64,000 bases of DNA from Tanypteryx hageni (taxonomy: Eukaryota; Arthropoda; Insecta; Odonata; Petaluridae): the NCBI GenBank assembly GCA_028673005.1, contig CM054115.1, positions 55,848,407-55,912,406 of the forward strand. Direction: 5' to 3'. The position numbers and the translations under genes were made by a program. Of this stretch, positions 32,206 to 42,892 are shown one piece after another; position 1 is the stretch's first letter, and the number at the start of each line of letters is the position of its first letter. The notes under the pieces are model-generated. The model ran no database searches. It saw nothing but the letters and a program-made list of their open reading frames with translations, and was not told the DNA's origin.

Positions 32206-32554
32206 CTATCTCATTACACCGTTACATCAAAATTGCAAAAAACGTTGAGCAAACTGACAAATGAATTATTAAATAAAAATCGATAAAAATTGAATAATTC
32301 TAAGTAATTCATAGATTTAGCAGTAGATAAAAAGTCCACAATTAAAACTTTTATTTTTTCGTTAAATAAAATAAAAGAAGAATTGAGTATCAATTTTCAT
32401 TATTGTCAGCTAGTCTAACAATAATAAAAGGCTACTTCTGTCCCTTTGTGGCTCCCTCTGTCACGCTATAAAAATGCAAATAACTAAATAGTGGAACAAG
32501 ATTCATTTATAATATTTGGCAGGAATGATCGACTCACATATTGAAAAATGATGA
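32206..32554. other. unassigned spacer before family B copy 2
   Basis: AT-rich. 32430-32550 (GGCTACTTCTGTCCCTTTGT) may be the true 5' part of the family-B copy that follows. Confidence 0.35.
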
Positions 32555-32945
32555 GGAAATGAAATCTTGAAAAATGTCCTAGGTTCGACTCCAAGATAGG
32601 CATTTCCATTTCCCATATGATAACACGTAAAAATCGACTTTTGACTTGCAGGCTTTTATGCTTTTTGAGATCTAAATAAGAAAAAAATAACCTATGATCA
32701 TCGGATCTAGCCCATTTGAAAGAGAAAACTATGATGTTTGTTATTCTGTTGATCTTTTTTCGTCTACAGTTCGAAATTCCTCATGTTAAACGTTTAATTC
32801 ACATATTTTGGGGAAATCTTGCCATTTAACGGGATGTTGCCATGCCAACCCATTACATTGTTAAACCTCGAAATCCTATTGTTATTTCAATCCTTATGGG
32901 TGAAAGCGTGCTTTGAATGCTCATACAATTAGTACGGGAGAGAGA
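32555..32945 (+). repeat. Family B dispersed repeat, copy 2
   Basis: Shares with copy 1 the order GGTTCGACT, GGCATTTCC, AAAAATCGACTTTT, the CTTTTTGAGATC region, GGGATGTTGCCATGCC and the ending AATGCTCATACAATTAGTAC followed by GAGAGA. About 70-80 percent similar by eye. Uninterrupted, so it is the best reference for judging the insertions in copy 3. Confidence 0.6.
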
Positions 32946-33639
32946 AGGTTTGAGAAATTCTTTTTATAGCAACCAATGTAAACAATATTCGTTGCTTTAT
33001 TTACGAGAAGGAATACCTTTGAATGTAGAACATTTATCATTTGCATATTAAAATTAGGTATTTAGAATCATCGTACGAGTTCGAAACTTGAAACAACGAA
33101 TGCCTAAAATAACGAAAGTTTGTTTTCTTGCCATCCAAAGAAAGTCAAGGTATATTTATGTTCATTTTTTATTTTACAAAAGACTTTCCCGTTGAATTTT
33201 AACGGGCATCTCCCTAGTCATAAATAATCACTCATTGCGCATACGTCGATCGTCCCCATATTATTTAAGTTTAATTAGAAATCTTTTGGTTCACAAGACC
33301 GCTAAATCTTTGAAATTCCAATGTTTGTTTCATTTACTTCATATTTAAAGATATGAGAAACACTATTATAAATTAGCTGACTCGATTTTTATTGAAATTT
33401 TACAATCAATACGCGATGTATGTAAAAATGTGTGAAATAATAAAATGCGTAGTAGCTATTACAAAAATACTGTTTTAGTATGATCAGAAGCAGTAGACGT
33501 TAATTAATTTCGACATAACAGTAAACTAGTGAAGATTTTATTTATCAGTCCCGTTTTCCGAACGAAGGAATTATAATGATAATTTGTTTCCTATTTACAT
33601 GAGCTATATCAAACGTAATGATACCAAAGACGAATACAT
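32946..33639. other. unassigned spacer
   Basis: AT-rich. No gene or repeat recognised. Confidence 0.4.
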
Positions 33640-33720
33640 GCGATCATGCCGTTGGCAGGATTTGAACCCATTTGGAGATAGACACGCTAACCAATCCTTT
33701 ACCAAAGCTTACAATAAATA
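33640..33720 (-). mobile_element. tRNA-derived SINE head (minus strand)
   Basis: On the minus strand, GGATTGGTTAGCGTG (33683-33697) fits an A box and GGTTCAAATCC (33658-33668) fits a B box, at tRNA-like spacing, followed by TGCCAACGGCA. No good cloverleaf with a normal anticodon arm could be drawn, so this is more likely a SINE head or tRNA relic than a functional tRNA. Confidence 0.5.
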
Positions 33721-34793
33721 CCATAATCACTAGATACCTTTCTGACTGATCACAAAAGAGTTCTATCACGAAAAATATTTAATTAGCGTAAAAAAATGCA
33801 CATTTCACATATTTAATTAATGAAAGAACTTGACGCGAGGAATACGAAGAGTTTTAATTCTACACGTCAGCCCTCTTCTAAACCATTCGGAGGTTAATAA
33901 TGGGATTTCCTCTTGGCATCAATCTTAAGGCATCTTCTTTCATCCTTCTTCGCTTTTTCTCAACTTCTCCAGCCTCCTCCCACTCCTCCACTTCGTCCTT
34001 TTCTCTCCACTTTTCCTCCCCCCTCACTCATTCCATTACTCGCCCTCCGCATTCTTTTCTATTTCCATTCTCATTCCTATGTTCCTCTTTTTCCCTCGAT
34101 TCTTTTTGACTCATTCGCTCCATTTGCCGGGGAATTTTTATTCCGTTTCGCTTGCCTCCTCCTCCCCTCAGTCTGTCAACGCATTTGCCGGACTTATTTG
34201 TCCTTCACGCACCCGTTCCCTGAGATGACCATCAACCATGACTACACCCCATCATTTTTCTCATCATCTCTACCCTCTCCATTTTCCCTTCCTCCCCATG
34301 TCTCTCCCCTTCTCTGTGCCTTTTCCCACAATTTAAAGAGTGAACGTTTCGATAGACATTCTGAGCGTGTCTTGCGGTATTTTTTTTCGGTGAACCGAAA
34401 ATTTTTATGACGAATACATTTCGGGCACGGTTCAGATTAAATGGCCATAGTTTCTACAAAACATTTCTCGATAAATGGCAGAGTTGTCAACTAATTATCA
34501 AAGTATTTATTAATATATTCGTTACTACGCTAGTATGTGCAAGTTTTCCATGAAAACTGTAATTTTGCAAAAATAAATCTCATTTTGCAAAATATATATT
34601 TAAATACGTGTATTGTGAGTTTTGAATCGTTTCGGTCCATTTTTATTTCGGAACATCGATGTTGTCATTAATAATAATTTATTGGAATCTACATCTAATG
34701 TACATTCTGCAGACATATTCAGCAGTAACAAGTAGTTCTGGAAAGAATTAATCTGCCTAGTTTCCTTTCAATGCAATTTTAATATATATGTAA
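33721..34793. repeat. spacer with CT-rich island (33940-34330)
   Basis: 33940-34330 is pyrimidine-rich on the + strand and therefore open in two frames (up to 165 codons, S/P/F/L-rich). The amino-acid bias follows the base composition, and no signal peptide or domain is convincing. The flanks are AT-rich and featureless. Confidence 0.5.
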
Positions 34794-35068
34794 CAAGTTA
34801 GGGTGTACGCAGGTTTCTCGTGATACAGAAGTGCTTTTCGACAAATTCATCGCAGTGTAATCGTGTACTAATGTATTAGCTTTGAAATCAGAAAATTATT
34901 TTTCCTTATATAATTGTAGCCCTGCTTTTTTGATCCGTTCTAAACATATTCATCCGTTCTGTTCAGCCAATACCATTCAAATTCATAGTTACAGAAAAAT
35001 TATAACCTTGATATTGTGGTAGCCCTGTTTAGTCGACCCGGTTTAAATATAATATATTGGTTATTTAT
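34794..35068 (-). mobile_element. Family E element, copy 2 (3' part)
   Basis: The 3' end of a family-E element on the minus strand: CAAGTTAGGG start, decayed hairpin (CGCAGGTTTCTCGTG), the subterminal motif TGCTTTTCG (34832-34840), then the interior words TTGTGGTAGCCCTG (reverse of CAGGGCTACCACAA), which recur twice. It stops at 35068, where the tail of an RTE fragment begins. Confidence 0.7.
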
Positions 35069-35265
35069 TTATCATCATCAACATCATCATCATCATAGGT
35101 AGTCTGTCCGTAGACAGACCCGTGATTAAACCTGGTTCTCCATATACTCCAATTTTCCGCTGTACTCTTCATTAGACTGTTAATAAAAGCCTTAATCTGT
35201 TGGTTGGAACGCGATATGGGATTTCCCATAAGAAAGATCTTAAATATACCTCTTTCACACTTGCA
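35069..35265 (-). mobile_element. RTE-type 3' end with (TGA)n-like tail
   Basis: The minus strand reads a decayed RTE C-terminus (around TAENWSIWRTRFN, comparable with the last residues EIEKWRQRFS of the complete element at 42929) followed by GGTCTGTCTACGGACAGAC and a tail of GATGATGATGATGTTGATG. Short tandem-repeat tails are typical of the RTE clade. It is severely 5'-truncated. Confidence 0.55.
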
Positions 35266-35276
35266 CACTTATTTTC

Positions 35277-35480
35277 TTTTCCAAAATTAAATTAGGAGTA
35301 ATTGACGCACGATCTTCGGATAAGAACCATTTTAAAGGAAATTAAATGAAGATATTAATTCTTATCGTAGATCTTTGTTTTAGAATAGAATTCGCTCACA
35401 TCAAGCTAAAATATTCGAAAATTTGTCAACATTTTGCATTTTTATTGAAACCGTCCTCAGAATTTTGTTTATGGTATCAC
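35277..35480 (+). repeat. Family B dispersed repeat, partial copy 4
   Basis: AAAATTAAATTAGGAGTAAT, GACGCACGATCTTCGGA and ATTCTTATCGTAGATC match the middle of copies 1 and 3. The start and end are missing. Confidence 0.5.
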
Positions 35481-35576
35481 ACCCTAAGTGGGGAAATTAC
35501 TAACATCCACATGCCTGTAAAAAAAATTCTAATTTCTAATATATTCATGGTTAGGCCACCTCAATAGTCTGCCGCC

Positions 35577-35672
35577 TTTGTTTTTTTTAACACGGTAGGT
35601 GTGGGCCTGCCTCGCGCTATAACGAATCCGCTTAAAACGGGGTCGCACAAAGCGAGGTATGCCTGTATAGAA
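35577..35672 (-). mobile_element. Tc1/mariner- or pogo-type MITE end
   Basis: On the minus strand it begins TATACAGGCATACCTCGCTT, a terminal motif of the CAGGCATACCTCG type known from Tigger/mariner-like elements in many animals, with a TA at the tip. The interior has GCGACCCCGTTTTAAG and GTTATAGCGCGAGGCAGGC, which looks like a second, shorter inverted match. A 90-base solo MITE or end is likely. Confidence 0.45.
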
Positions 35673-35756
35673 ATAAGTTTATTTCTGTGAAAGATATAAA
35701 GGATATACGTAAAAAAGTTAGGATTTGATGTAGCATTCCATTGTAATTTTATTAGC

Positions 35757-36448
35757 CTACTTTCCAAAAAATGGAAAGTAGTCTTATGAGATCGCCCGGG
35801 TGTCAGTGTGCGTCCCCTAACATCTTCTTTGTGAATTAACCGATTTAAACTAAATTTAGTACATAGAATATGCACATAAATGGACCAAATTGACGTATTT
35901 GGACCGAATCGACACAGCAGGGGTGCCACAATTGCGAAGTTAAACTTTTCGGTAATTATGAATTTGGGAGGAATTGGCACTACCCATTTCAACGAAATTT
36001 TGTATGAAGTAGGCATAAAACATGAAATAACAAATTTAAGATGTTTAGTATAGATATAGAAAGCAGGGCTGCCACAATACAAGGAATTAAAAAAACTTCT
36101 TTTTACACGTATTTGTGTTGAACTGTCTACATTAATTTTTACCAAATTTAGTATTTATAATATACAAAACCATATTAGCAAATTTAAACCGGATAAATAA
36201 AACGGGTGCCACAATTACAAATTAAACTCTTTCAGTAATTAAGGATTTGGCTGAACGGATTTCGATTAAATTGCCTATATAAGATTTGTACACCATATCA
36301 TAATGATATCAAGATGTTTATAGCGGGGCTAAGGAGCAGGGCTACCACAGTAAACAGTTAAATAATATTCCTTTTACACGTATTTTTAGAGAACTGAAAT
36401 AATGGATTTTAACCAAATATAGTATATTTAATCTTCATATAAATAAAT
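35757..36448 (+). mobile_element. Family E element, copy 4 (3' truncated)
   Basis: Begins with a small hairpin, CTACTTTCC-AAAAAAT-GGAAAGTAG (35758-35782), then follows E copy 1 from the first internal unit: TTTAGTACATAGAATATGCA (near 35857), AGGGGTGCCACAATTGC, CAGGGCTGCCACAATAC and two further units near 36141 and 36411. It ends abruptly at 36448 against an RTE fragment, so the 3' subterminal motif and hairpin are absent. Confidence 0.65.
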
Positions 36449-37200
36449 ATTAGAAAGAGGAAGGCACACTGTGCTGGACATTATCTGAGGAGAGAGAGTA
36501 TGAATAACCCTAGAACTACCAAGCGATTTTCACTACCATGGACTACTAAAATACAATAAAAAGTCACAGTAATGTTTCAAACCTATTGTTATACATTTAT
36601 AAACATCATAAGAATACAGCTATACAATATTAGTAATTTATTTGAATCTATATGTACCTAAAGATAAATATTTACATTAGAACAATTTTTTTACATTCTT
36701 CCTCATTATGTTTTCAAGATCAGATTAATATTGCAGTAAGATTGTATTTACAGAAATAATAAACAATTGATTAGAAAAATTATTTAATATAATTCATCTG
36801 ACGCAACAGTTTAAATAAATAGCACACTTCGCACTGTGCTTTCCACACATATGGTGCCCTATAAGTCAGGCTACCCGCGTGTGCAGGCATGCAGCCAATG
36901 ACTAAATGATTTGCAGAAAATTGAAATATTCATACATTGATAAGAAACTTTGGATAATTATTTTAAATAAGTTTCTGCACAATGTAATAAAATATCCAGA
37001 CTTTTCTTATGTTTATAAAAGGGAAACACGAAAAAATAAGTTGTTGGCCTCGGAGGCTCCCCCTTGGAAGTTCTAAGGTTAAAGACGTGTCAGAAGGAAA
37101 ACTAGATGGAAAAAGGGAGAGGTAGGAAAAGGTTTCAGCTGATAGACGATTTAAAGGGAAAGAGTTATCATGATACTTGCGTAATTGCCCGTTGAAATTC
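36449..37200 (+). pseudogene. RTE-type C-terminal fragment interrupted by a MITE
   Basis: The two pieces of a decayed RTE reverse transcriptase C-terminus are 36449-36503 (IRKRKAHCAGHYLRRESM, corresponding to the K..WIGHVLRRE motif of the other elements) and 37083-37200 (KDVSEGKLDGKRER, then after a one-base shift GRKRFQLIDDLKGKSYHDTC). In the intact elements these pieces are adjacent (LRREGLLKDVIEGTVEGR in the RTE at 56.4 kb). The gap is filled exactly by a piggyBac-like MITE. Dead, with at least one frameshift besides the insertion. Confidence 0.75.
36508..37078. mobile_element. piggyBac-like MITE
   Basis: 571 bases. The left tip CCCTAGAACTACCAAG (36508-36523) faces the right tip CTTGGAAGTTCTAAGG (37063-37078), matching at most positions. 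TTAA follows the right tip (37079-37082). The left flank is ATAA (36504-36507), one change from the TTAA duplication expected of the piggyBac superfamily, whose termini start CCC(T/A). AT-rich interior, no transposase. It interrupts an RTE fragment, which fixes the ends independently. Confidence 0.8.
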
Positions 37201-37393
37201 AACGGGAAAATTGGAACTTAATATATTCAACTATATTGGAAGGAAGTTAGCTAAATCTAATGCATTATTAAATTTGTTAATATAAATATGTAGTCAGATT
37301 TTAACTAATTTAACAACATCTTTTACTTTTTAATCCGAAAAATATTAGCTTTTATGGACTCACCAGATATGTTGATTTTCTGTATGAACAACA

Positions 37394-37860
37394 AAACTGA
37401 TTAGTTTTTGGTAAAAATCGGTCAACCGTAAGTGGGTGTTTACTCTCGGCACTTATCCGTTATTTTGAAATATTTGCTTTATTATTTGATAAATGCACAA
37501 ATATATTGGTATAAAAGTCGTAGGAAATTTAATTTTCTACAACCTATTGTTGAAATATTTTTCCATATAATCCATTGTTTAAGAGATATCTTATATTTTT
37601 AGCTGCCGCCCCCACGCCACCTACCGACTATTGTTAACAATTGACGCTTAGTTACGTCTTAGTAACACTCCTCTTTCTTTTCTTAATTGTTGGAGCTTTG
37701 TGGCTATATCCAACATTAGAAAGCTATGGTTTGAGTTTATTTCTGTACTTTGTAAAGTCCAAAATTTTCTCGGAATTTCTTAAATTATTTGTTATTATAT
37801 AACCTATTTGGAATTTTTGTAAATATTACAGATATGGAGAAAGTCATGTGGTGATTTTTT
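37394..37860 (+). mobile_element. Family A element, copy 9 (5' truncated)
   Basis: Starts inside the element at ACTGATTAGTTTTTGG and runs to the 3' motif ATATGGAGAAAGTCATG. The hairpin is lost: GTGGTG is followed directly by ATTTTTTC, so GCCACATCA has been deleted. Confidence 0.75.
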
Positions 37861-38929
37861 CTTTTGAACTATCAACCTGTCATTTTACTTCTTATCCTCT
37901 TTCACTGCCATCACTCATACCCTTACCCATCTTTCCCGATCACTACATTTTACGCCACCATAAAGAGATAGGAAGGAGATTAACAACTGAATCTTGGATT
38001 CGTCTTGTCCTCTACTAATTGATACCTCTCCCTCTCCCCTTTCTTCCCAAGCCGACCATGAAACGCTCTTTTCCCATCTCCCATGCACCCCTCACAATCT
38101 TCTTCATTGTTCAGCCATCCGACCCCTACCTAACCAATCTTCTCCAAACAACAAAGGATACTCCATGGAGTGTTATAATGGCTATTTTTATTCTCTGCCA
38201 CTGTAAATGGGTAAATCAAATTAGCAGGATGTATGTAATTAGTAGATGAAATACGCTTGGTACGTTCTTATACAAAAACGAAGAATTATTTTTTCACCCC
38301 TCTCTTTCTAGTACTGTTTCTGTGTCTCTTATAGAAGGTGCTATAGTAAAAAGATACAGAAAAACTTACAATGGACAGCTTTTTGATTTGGCCTTCCATT
38401 TTATGCCAATAAGTATAATATTATTTAGGAATTTGATATATATTAAAAGTTACGTTGCACGACCGTATAGTTGATCATATCCTAATAATTCATACTTCTA
38501 TATTTAAGTATAAAACTATAAATAAGGACAGACACCTGAAACGGAATTTCCTTTCTATCCCTATTGCTAACGTACTCGTAGATTTTACTTCACGGAAGTT
38601 AAGAAAACTCGTCTCAATTTAATTGATTATTTTTTAAGTAAAAGTTATGAATATAACCCATAGGAAAACTTTTGCGATCATTTTTGACTTATGATTCTAC
38701 CTAATAAAAATATAAAATATCAATCTTAATTGAAGTTTTCCGGTTTTAAATTCCACTTAGATTTTTAATTTTCGAAAATATAGATCACAAAATTTCTTTC
38801 GTTTAATTTTTTCTCAAGAAGAGAAAGTTTTTTTGTCGAGAACTTGAAAATTTCGAGTCAAACAAATTACGAAGTAATTTAAACTGAATTCAATACATCA
38901 CTGATCATGTTAGAACTTGAGAGAGTAAA
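37861..38929. other. unassigned spacer
   Basis: A CT-rich patch at 37990-38120 and otherwise AT-rich DNA. Two short overlapping frames there are compositional. No gene is supported. Confidence 0.4.
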
Positions 38930-39425
38930 ATGTATTTTTTAAATTCTTATCTGCCGAGAGAACCGTCGTAGCGATCGATGTAAACAAAGTATGTGACGTT
39001 ATTTATGGGATTTTCTCGACTTTTTATATCCGAAACTAAAAGAAGTAATTATATGTTCACGCGTACGTTTTGTGGTAAATGTTCTTCTATATCCTAGTAA
39101 ATGTTTTGATCTAGACCTTAAAGATCATATAAGAGCTACGGAGAGAAAATATGGTATTGAATTGTTGTTTGACAGACCTCCTTTAACGAGATACGAGTAT
39201 AGCTTTATGTAATTGCTTATATAAATTGGATGTTATAATTGATGCATGAAGTTCAATATAAAAATTCAGTGAAGAATGTTAATAAAGATCGCCAATATTT
39301 AATTTTATTAAAATCCGCCCAGTAGTTTCGGAGAATAAAACATGCGGACGGACGGAGGAGACGTGGCCATAAGGCGTCCGCTGCTACCGCTTCGCTGGTA
39401 AAGAACGCCTAATAACGTGGTGATA
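38930..39425 (+). repeat. Family C dispersed repeat, copy 2
   Basis: Shares with 40850-41290 the sequence order TCCGAAACTA, CGGAGAGAAAATAT, TTTAACGAGATACGAGTA, TAATTGCTTATATAAA, AAAATCCGCCCAGTAGTTTC, a G/A-rich stretch with GGACGGACGGAG, and the end AAAGAACGCCTAATAA. The conserved end and the GGACGGACGGA word suggest a defined 3' part. No coding sequence. Confidence 0.65.
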
Positions 39426-39549
39426 ATTAATGCATATTTCAAGCATCTAAGAAGGCGAATATACACTTGAAAAACACCGGGGCACATACAAAGTTAACTG
39501 ATTGATTATATTAACATCGGGAAAGGATAAAGGGAGTGTTTTGAGCTCG

Positions 39550-39995
39550 CAGAGTTTTCCAGGGGAAGATACAGAATCTGGTCACAATTTGGTGGTCATG
39601 AAATCTTGTATAAAATTTAAAAAAAAAATAGTAAAAGGGAATAAAGTACAGAAATAGGATTTAGAAGCGCTCATTGAGAGACATAGGAAAGGAAATCAGG
39701 AGGCTGTTAGGAAATTTTGGTTGGAAAACGACCGTTGGTGGTCAACTGGTAGGCATATATCATAGAAAAGCGCGAATAAAACGATAGGAAAAATAATCTC
39801 TATGAAAATAAGAAAGCCCTGGGTTATAGAGGAGATGATTAAATAGATGGAGGAGAGAAGGAAGCAGAAGCAGGTTAAAACTGAGTATGGAAGGAGAATA
39901 TATCGAGAATTAAACAAGAATAAGAGTAACTGCAGAGATGATGAAGAAGTCAGTTACTGTATGGATAAATGAAGGAGTGAACGGAAGGTTAGGAG
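39550..39995 (+). pseudogene. RTE-type endonuclease/linker fragment
   Basis: Reads QSFPGEDTESGHNLVVMKS near the start, equivalent to the TLPGADIDSDHNLLVA motif of the complete RTE here (end of the AP-endonuclease domain, with the catalytic D of SDH changed to G). KIRKPWVIEEMIK-stop-MEERRKQKQVK follows near 39805-39870, and RRIYRELNK near 39895-39920, equivalent to the KPWITAAMLQKMEERRKWK and RKYKELNNALRRE linker. Several stops and frameshifts. Both ends are truncated; no reverse transcriptase part follows. Confidence 0.7.
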
Positions 39996-40849
39996 GGAAA
40001 TAAATCGACCACAATTAAAATTTCATTTCCAGAACCACAAAACAAAGATTGCAATGCTTAACAATGAAGTATTTCAAACATTGTTTTTAAAAAATCGAGA
40101 AATTTCAAAAGGAAACTTTGAAAAACAAAGCCACTTCATTGAATTTTCTTATAAAATATAAAAATTTTAACAACTTTTGTAAATAATTCTATAATATGCT
40201 ACCAAATTGGAATCGAATGAAATTTAGGTAGGCCTTGTTTCTCTTTCTATATTAGAAACTTTACAGTATTCTACGATTGAAACAGAGACAAAGAGCACCC
40301 TCTTTCAACAAGGTTGAAGTCAATATTCAATGAAATCGTAAGAGAAAACGCCTTTTAATATCTTTGTTGGCGTTGAATATTTCCCATAATTTCTCTGAGG
40401 TTTCCAGCAAAATGAGCTCATGGCCAATGAATTTGGGACTTTGCCACGGGAATTCGGGGACTGGTATCGGTATCTGTGGTCATGCGATCGGGTTAGGTGG
40501 TGAGAGGTAGTTTCGGATGAGATGGTACGAACACGATTAGCCAATGGTAGATAAGGAGGAGATGGAGCTCAAAATGGTTCAAACGGTGAACAGAGAGAAA
40601 TGAAACGGAAAATGGAAATATCTAGAAAAAACTTCATCCAAGATATCATTTTAAACATCTATATCAGTAACTATGGGTAACCGTCATGAACTCGGCAGAT
40701 CGATAATAAGTTAAAAAAAACTTTGCAAACAATAATTTCATTAGCAGCAATAGCAATAAAGAACAAAAAGGAAAAGTGTACTTCATAAAAGTGAATACAC
40801 GGAGATTTCAAAGGCGATCTTTATTGGAAATGCGTATTAAACGATATCG
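39996..40849. other. unassigned spacer
   Basis: AT-rich to 40350, then mixed composition with a 74-codon minus-strand frame (40320-40544) lacking motifs. No gene supported. Confidence 0.4.
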
Positions 40850-41290
40850 AAAGATTGGGCAGTTCTTGAATTTATATCTTCGAAACTATAAGTCGTAGTC
40901 ATGTGGTCCCGCGGACTATTTTAGTGGTAAATAATGTCCTCTATCCAAATAAATAGTTTAATCTATACCTCTACGGATCTTGTAAGAGCTAGGGAGAGAA
41001 AAATATTGTTTTTAATTGTTGCTTGATGCAGGCCATTTAACGAGATATAAGTACATATGTTATATAATTGCTTATATAAAGTGAAAGTTCTAATTGACGG
41101 ATGTAGTTCAAATCAGAATTTGGAGATAAATTCTAATAAGTATCACTAATATTTAATTTAATTAAAATCCGCCCAGTAGTTTCGGAGATTAATCATGCAG
41201 ACAGACGGACGGAGATGCCCACAAGGCATTCCTCTACTACCGTTTTGCTGTAAAGAACGCCTAATAATCGAGCTATAAAGCTATCATTAA
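40850..41290 (+). repeat. Family C dispersed repeat, copy 3
   Basis: Same orientation and end as copy 2, 1.9 kb away. Words shared are listed there; here the end reads AAAGAACGCCTAATAATCG. The copies differ by scattered substitutions and small indels, so they were probably inserted or duplicated long ago. Confidence 0.65.
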
Positions 41291-41689
41291 ATCTTTGAAG
41301 GTGGTCCTTTACATCAACATAAAAAACTTTAACTGCTTAAATTTACTCCAGATTAATTTATTCTTAATTGAGATCCGAATGAAATTCTATGAATATGGGC
41401 ATAATAACAGACGTTTTGTATTCTCGGTTAAGTTGAAATGGTGAGTGAACAAAATTTTTCATACACATCATTCTTCTACGAGTTAATTGAAATTGATTTG
41501 GAATGAACTGTTTATTTTATATTCCCTTCATCCAATATTATCTCTGTCCTGCAAAAGAGAAATTAACTTAAAAAACTCACAGACTGTATCATATATCATA
41601 AACAGAGAGGAGCTTCCCTAATTCTATTTATTTATCATGCATATAAAATCACAATGTCATTTTGTCTAACGCTGACGTCATCAAAGGCA
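41291..41689. other. unassigned spacer
   Basis: AT-rich. Nothing recognised. Confidence 0.4.
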
Positions 41690-42882
41690 CTTGTAACGCG
41701 TTTTTACAAACTTCCCGATTAGGTGGAAGGTTGAAATTTCGTGGGAATGTTTTATTCAGATATAAAAATTAAATGAAGAAATAAAATCAAGAAAAAGACC
41801 AGGGTTCGACTTTAAGGGGGGGGGCGATTTCCGTTTCCCGTAAGATAATACGTAACAAGTAGGGAAGTACGCGGGTTTCCCGTGGTACAGAAGTGCTTTT
41901 TGTGAAATTCGTCCTAGTATAATTGTATACTAATGCATTTACTTTGAAATCAGAAAATTATTTTTCCTTATATTGTGGTAGCCCTGATTTTTAGATCCGT
42001 TCTAAACCTATTCATTTCGTTTTGCCATTCTATACTAGCCCTACAAACGAAATTTCTTTGCAATCGGTTCAGCGAATAACTTCGAAGTTATTAGATACAG
42101 AAAAATTCTAAACTTGATATTGTGGTAGCCATATTTAATCGACCCAGTTGCATTATTTTGGTTATTTATTTATATTAAGATTATATATACCTTATTTGTT
42201 TAAAATCCATGAGGTCAGTTCTCTAGAAATAAATGGAAAATAAATATTATTTTACTTTTTATTGTGGTACCCCTGCCCCTTAGCTTCGCTTTAAACATCT
42301 TGATTTCATTAGGATATGTTGTGCAAATCTTATATACAACATTTAATTGAAACTCGTTCAGCCAATTCCTTCCAAATCCTTAATTACTGAAAGAGTTTAA
42401 TTTATTTATTTTAATTTATGCAAAATTTCGGTGAAATCGGTTCTGCTAATTCCCTCCAAATTTATAATAACCGAAAAGTTTAATTTTGCAATTTTGGCAC
42501 CCCTGCCGAGTCGATTTGGTCGATATACGTCATTTTGGTCATGTATTTATGTAAAAATTCTATGTTCGAAATTTTATTTTCAACATTGACGAAAAGCACA
42601 AAAATCGACTTTTTAAAGTGCAGGCTTTTATTCTTTCGGAAATTAAAATTAGAAAGAATTGACATACGATCTTTGAATTTAAACTATGCTTTAGAAAAAT
42701 TAATGACGATTCTTATTCTATTAATCTTTTTCCGCCTACCATTTGAAATCTCTCATATTAAACATTTAAATCACATACTTTGGAAAAATATCGGCTTTTA
42801 AACGGTATGTTGCCTTGCCGAACACGTCAGTGTTTAACTTCGAGAATCAATTGTAGTCTTAACCCGCTTACATGTAATATAT
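41690..42882 (+). repeat. Family B dispersed repeat, copy 3 (split by family E)
   Basis: The left part 41690-41855 ends at AAGATAATACGTAA, and the right part resumes at 42600 with AAAATCGACTTTTTAAAG, exactly where copies 1 and 2 run on without a break (ATAATATGTAAAAATCGA). It continues through ATCGGCTTTTAAACGGTATG and GTTGCCTTGCCGAACA. The end of the copy is where the complete RTE inserted. Confidence 0.65.
41856..42599 (-). mobile_element. Family E element, copy 3
   Basis: A complete minus-strand element inside a family-B copy. 3' tail CAAGTAGGG, hairpin CGCGGG-TTT-CCCGTG (about 41870-41884), subterminal motif TGCTTTTTGTGA (41894-41905), interior with repeated TTGTGGTAGCC words, and the 5' subterminal motif as TGACGAAAAGCA (42587-42598). 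About 744 bases, shorter than copy 1 because one internal unit is missing. It is clear support for the proposed element ends. Confidence 0.8.
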
Positions 42883-42892
42883 ACGAGTGCAT
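42882..42892 (+). repeat. target-site duplication, left (RTE at 42893)
   Basis: TACGAGTGCAT, repeated without change at 46209-46219. It brackets the complete RTE element. Confidence 0.8.

Noticed and set aside
33913..34410. 165-codon open frame rich in S, P, F and L
   Set aside because: Lies in a CT-rich low-complexity island where stops are rare in several frames; no domain.
35561..36145. 194-codon minus-strand open frame
   Set aside because: Spans the end of a pogo/mariner-like remnant and the start of a family-E element, which are non-coding; the frame is not conserved in the other E copies.
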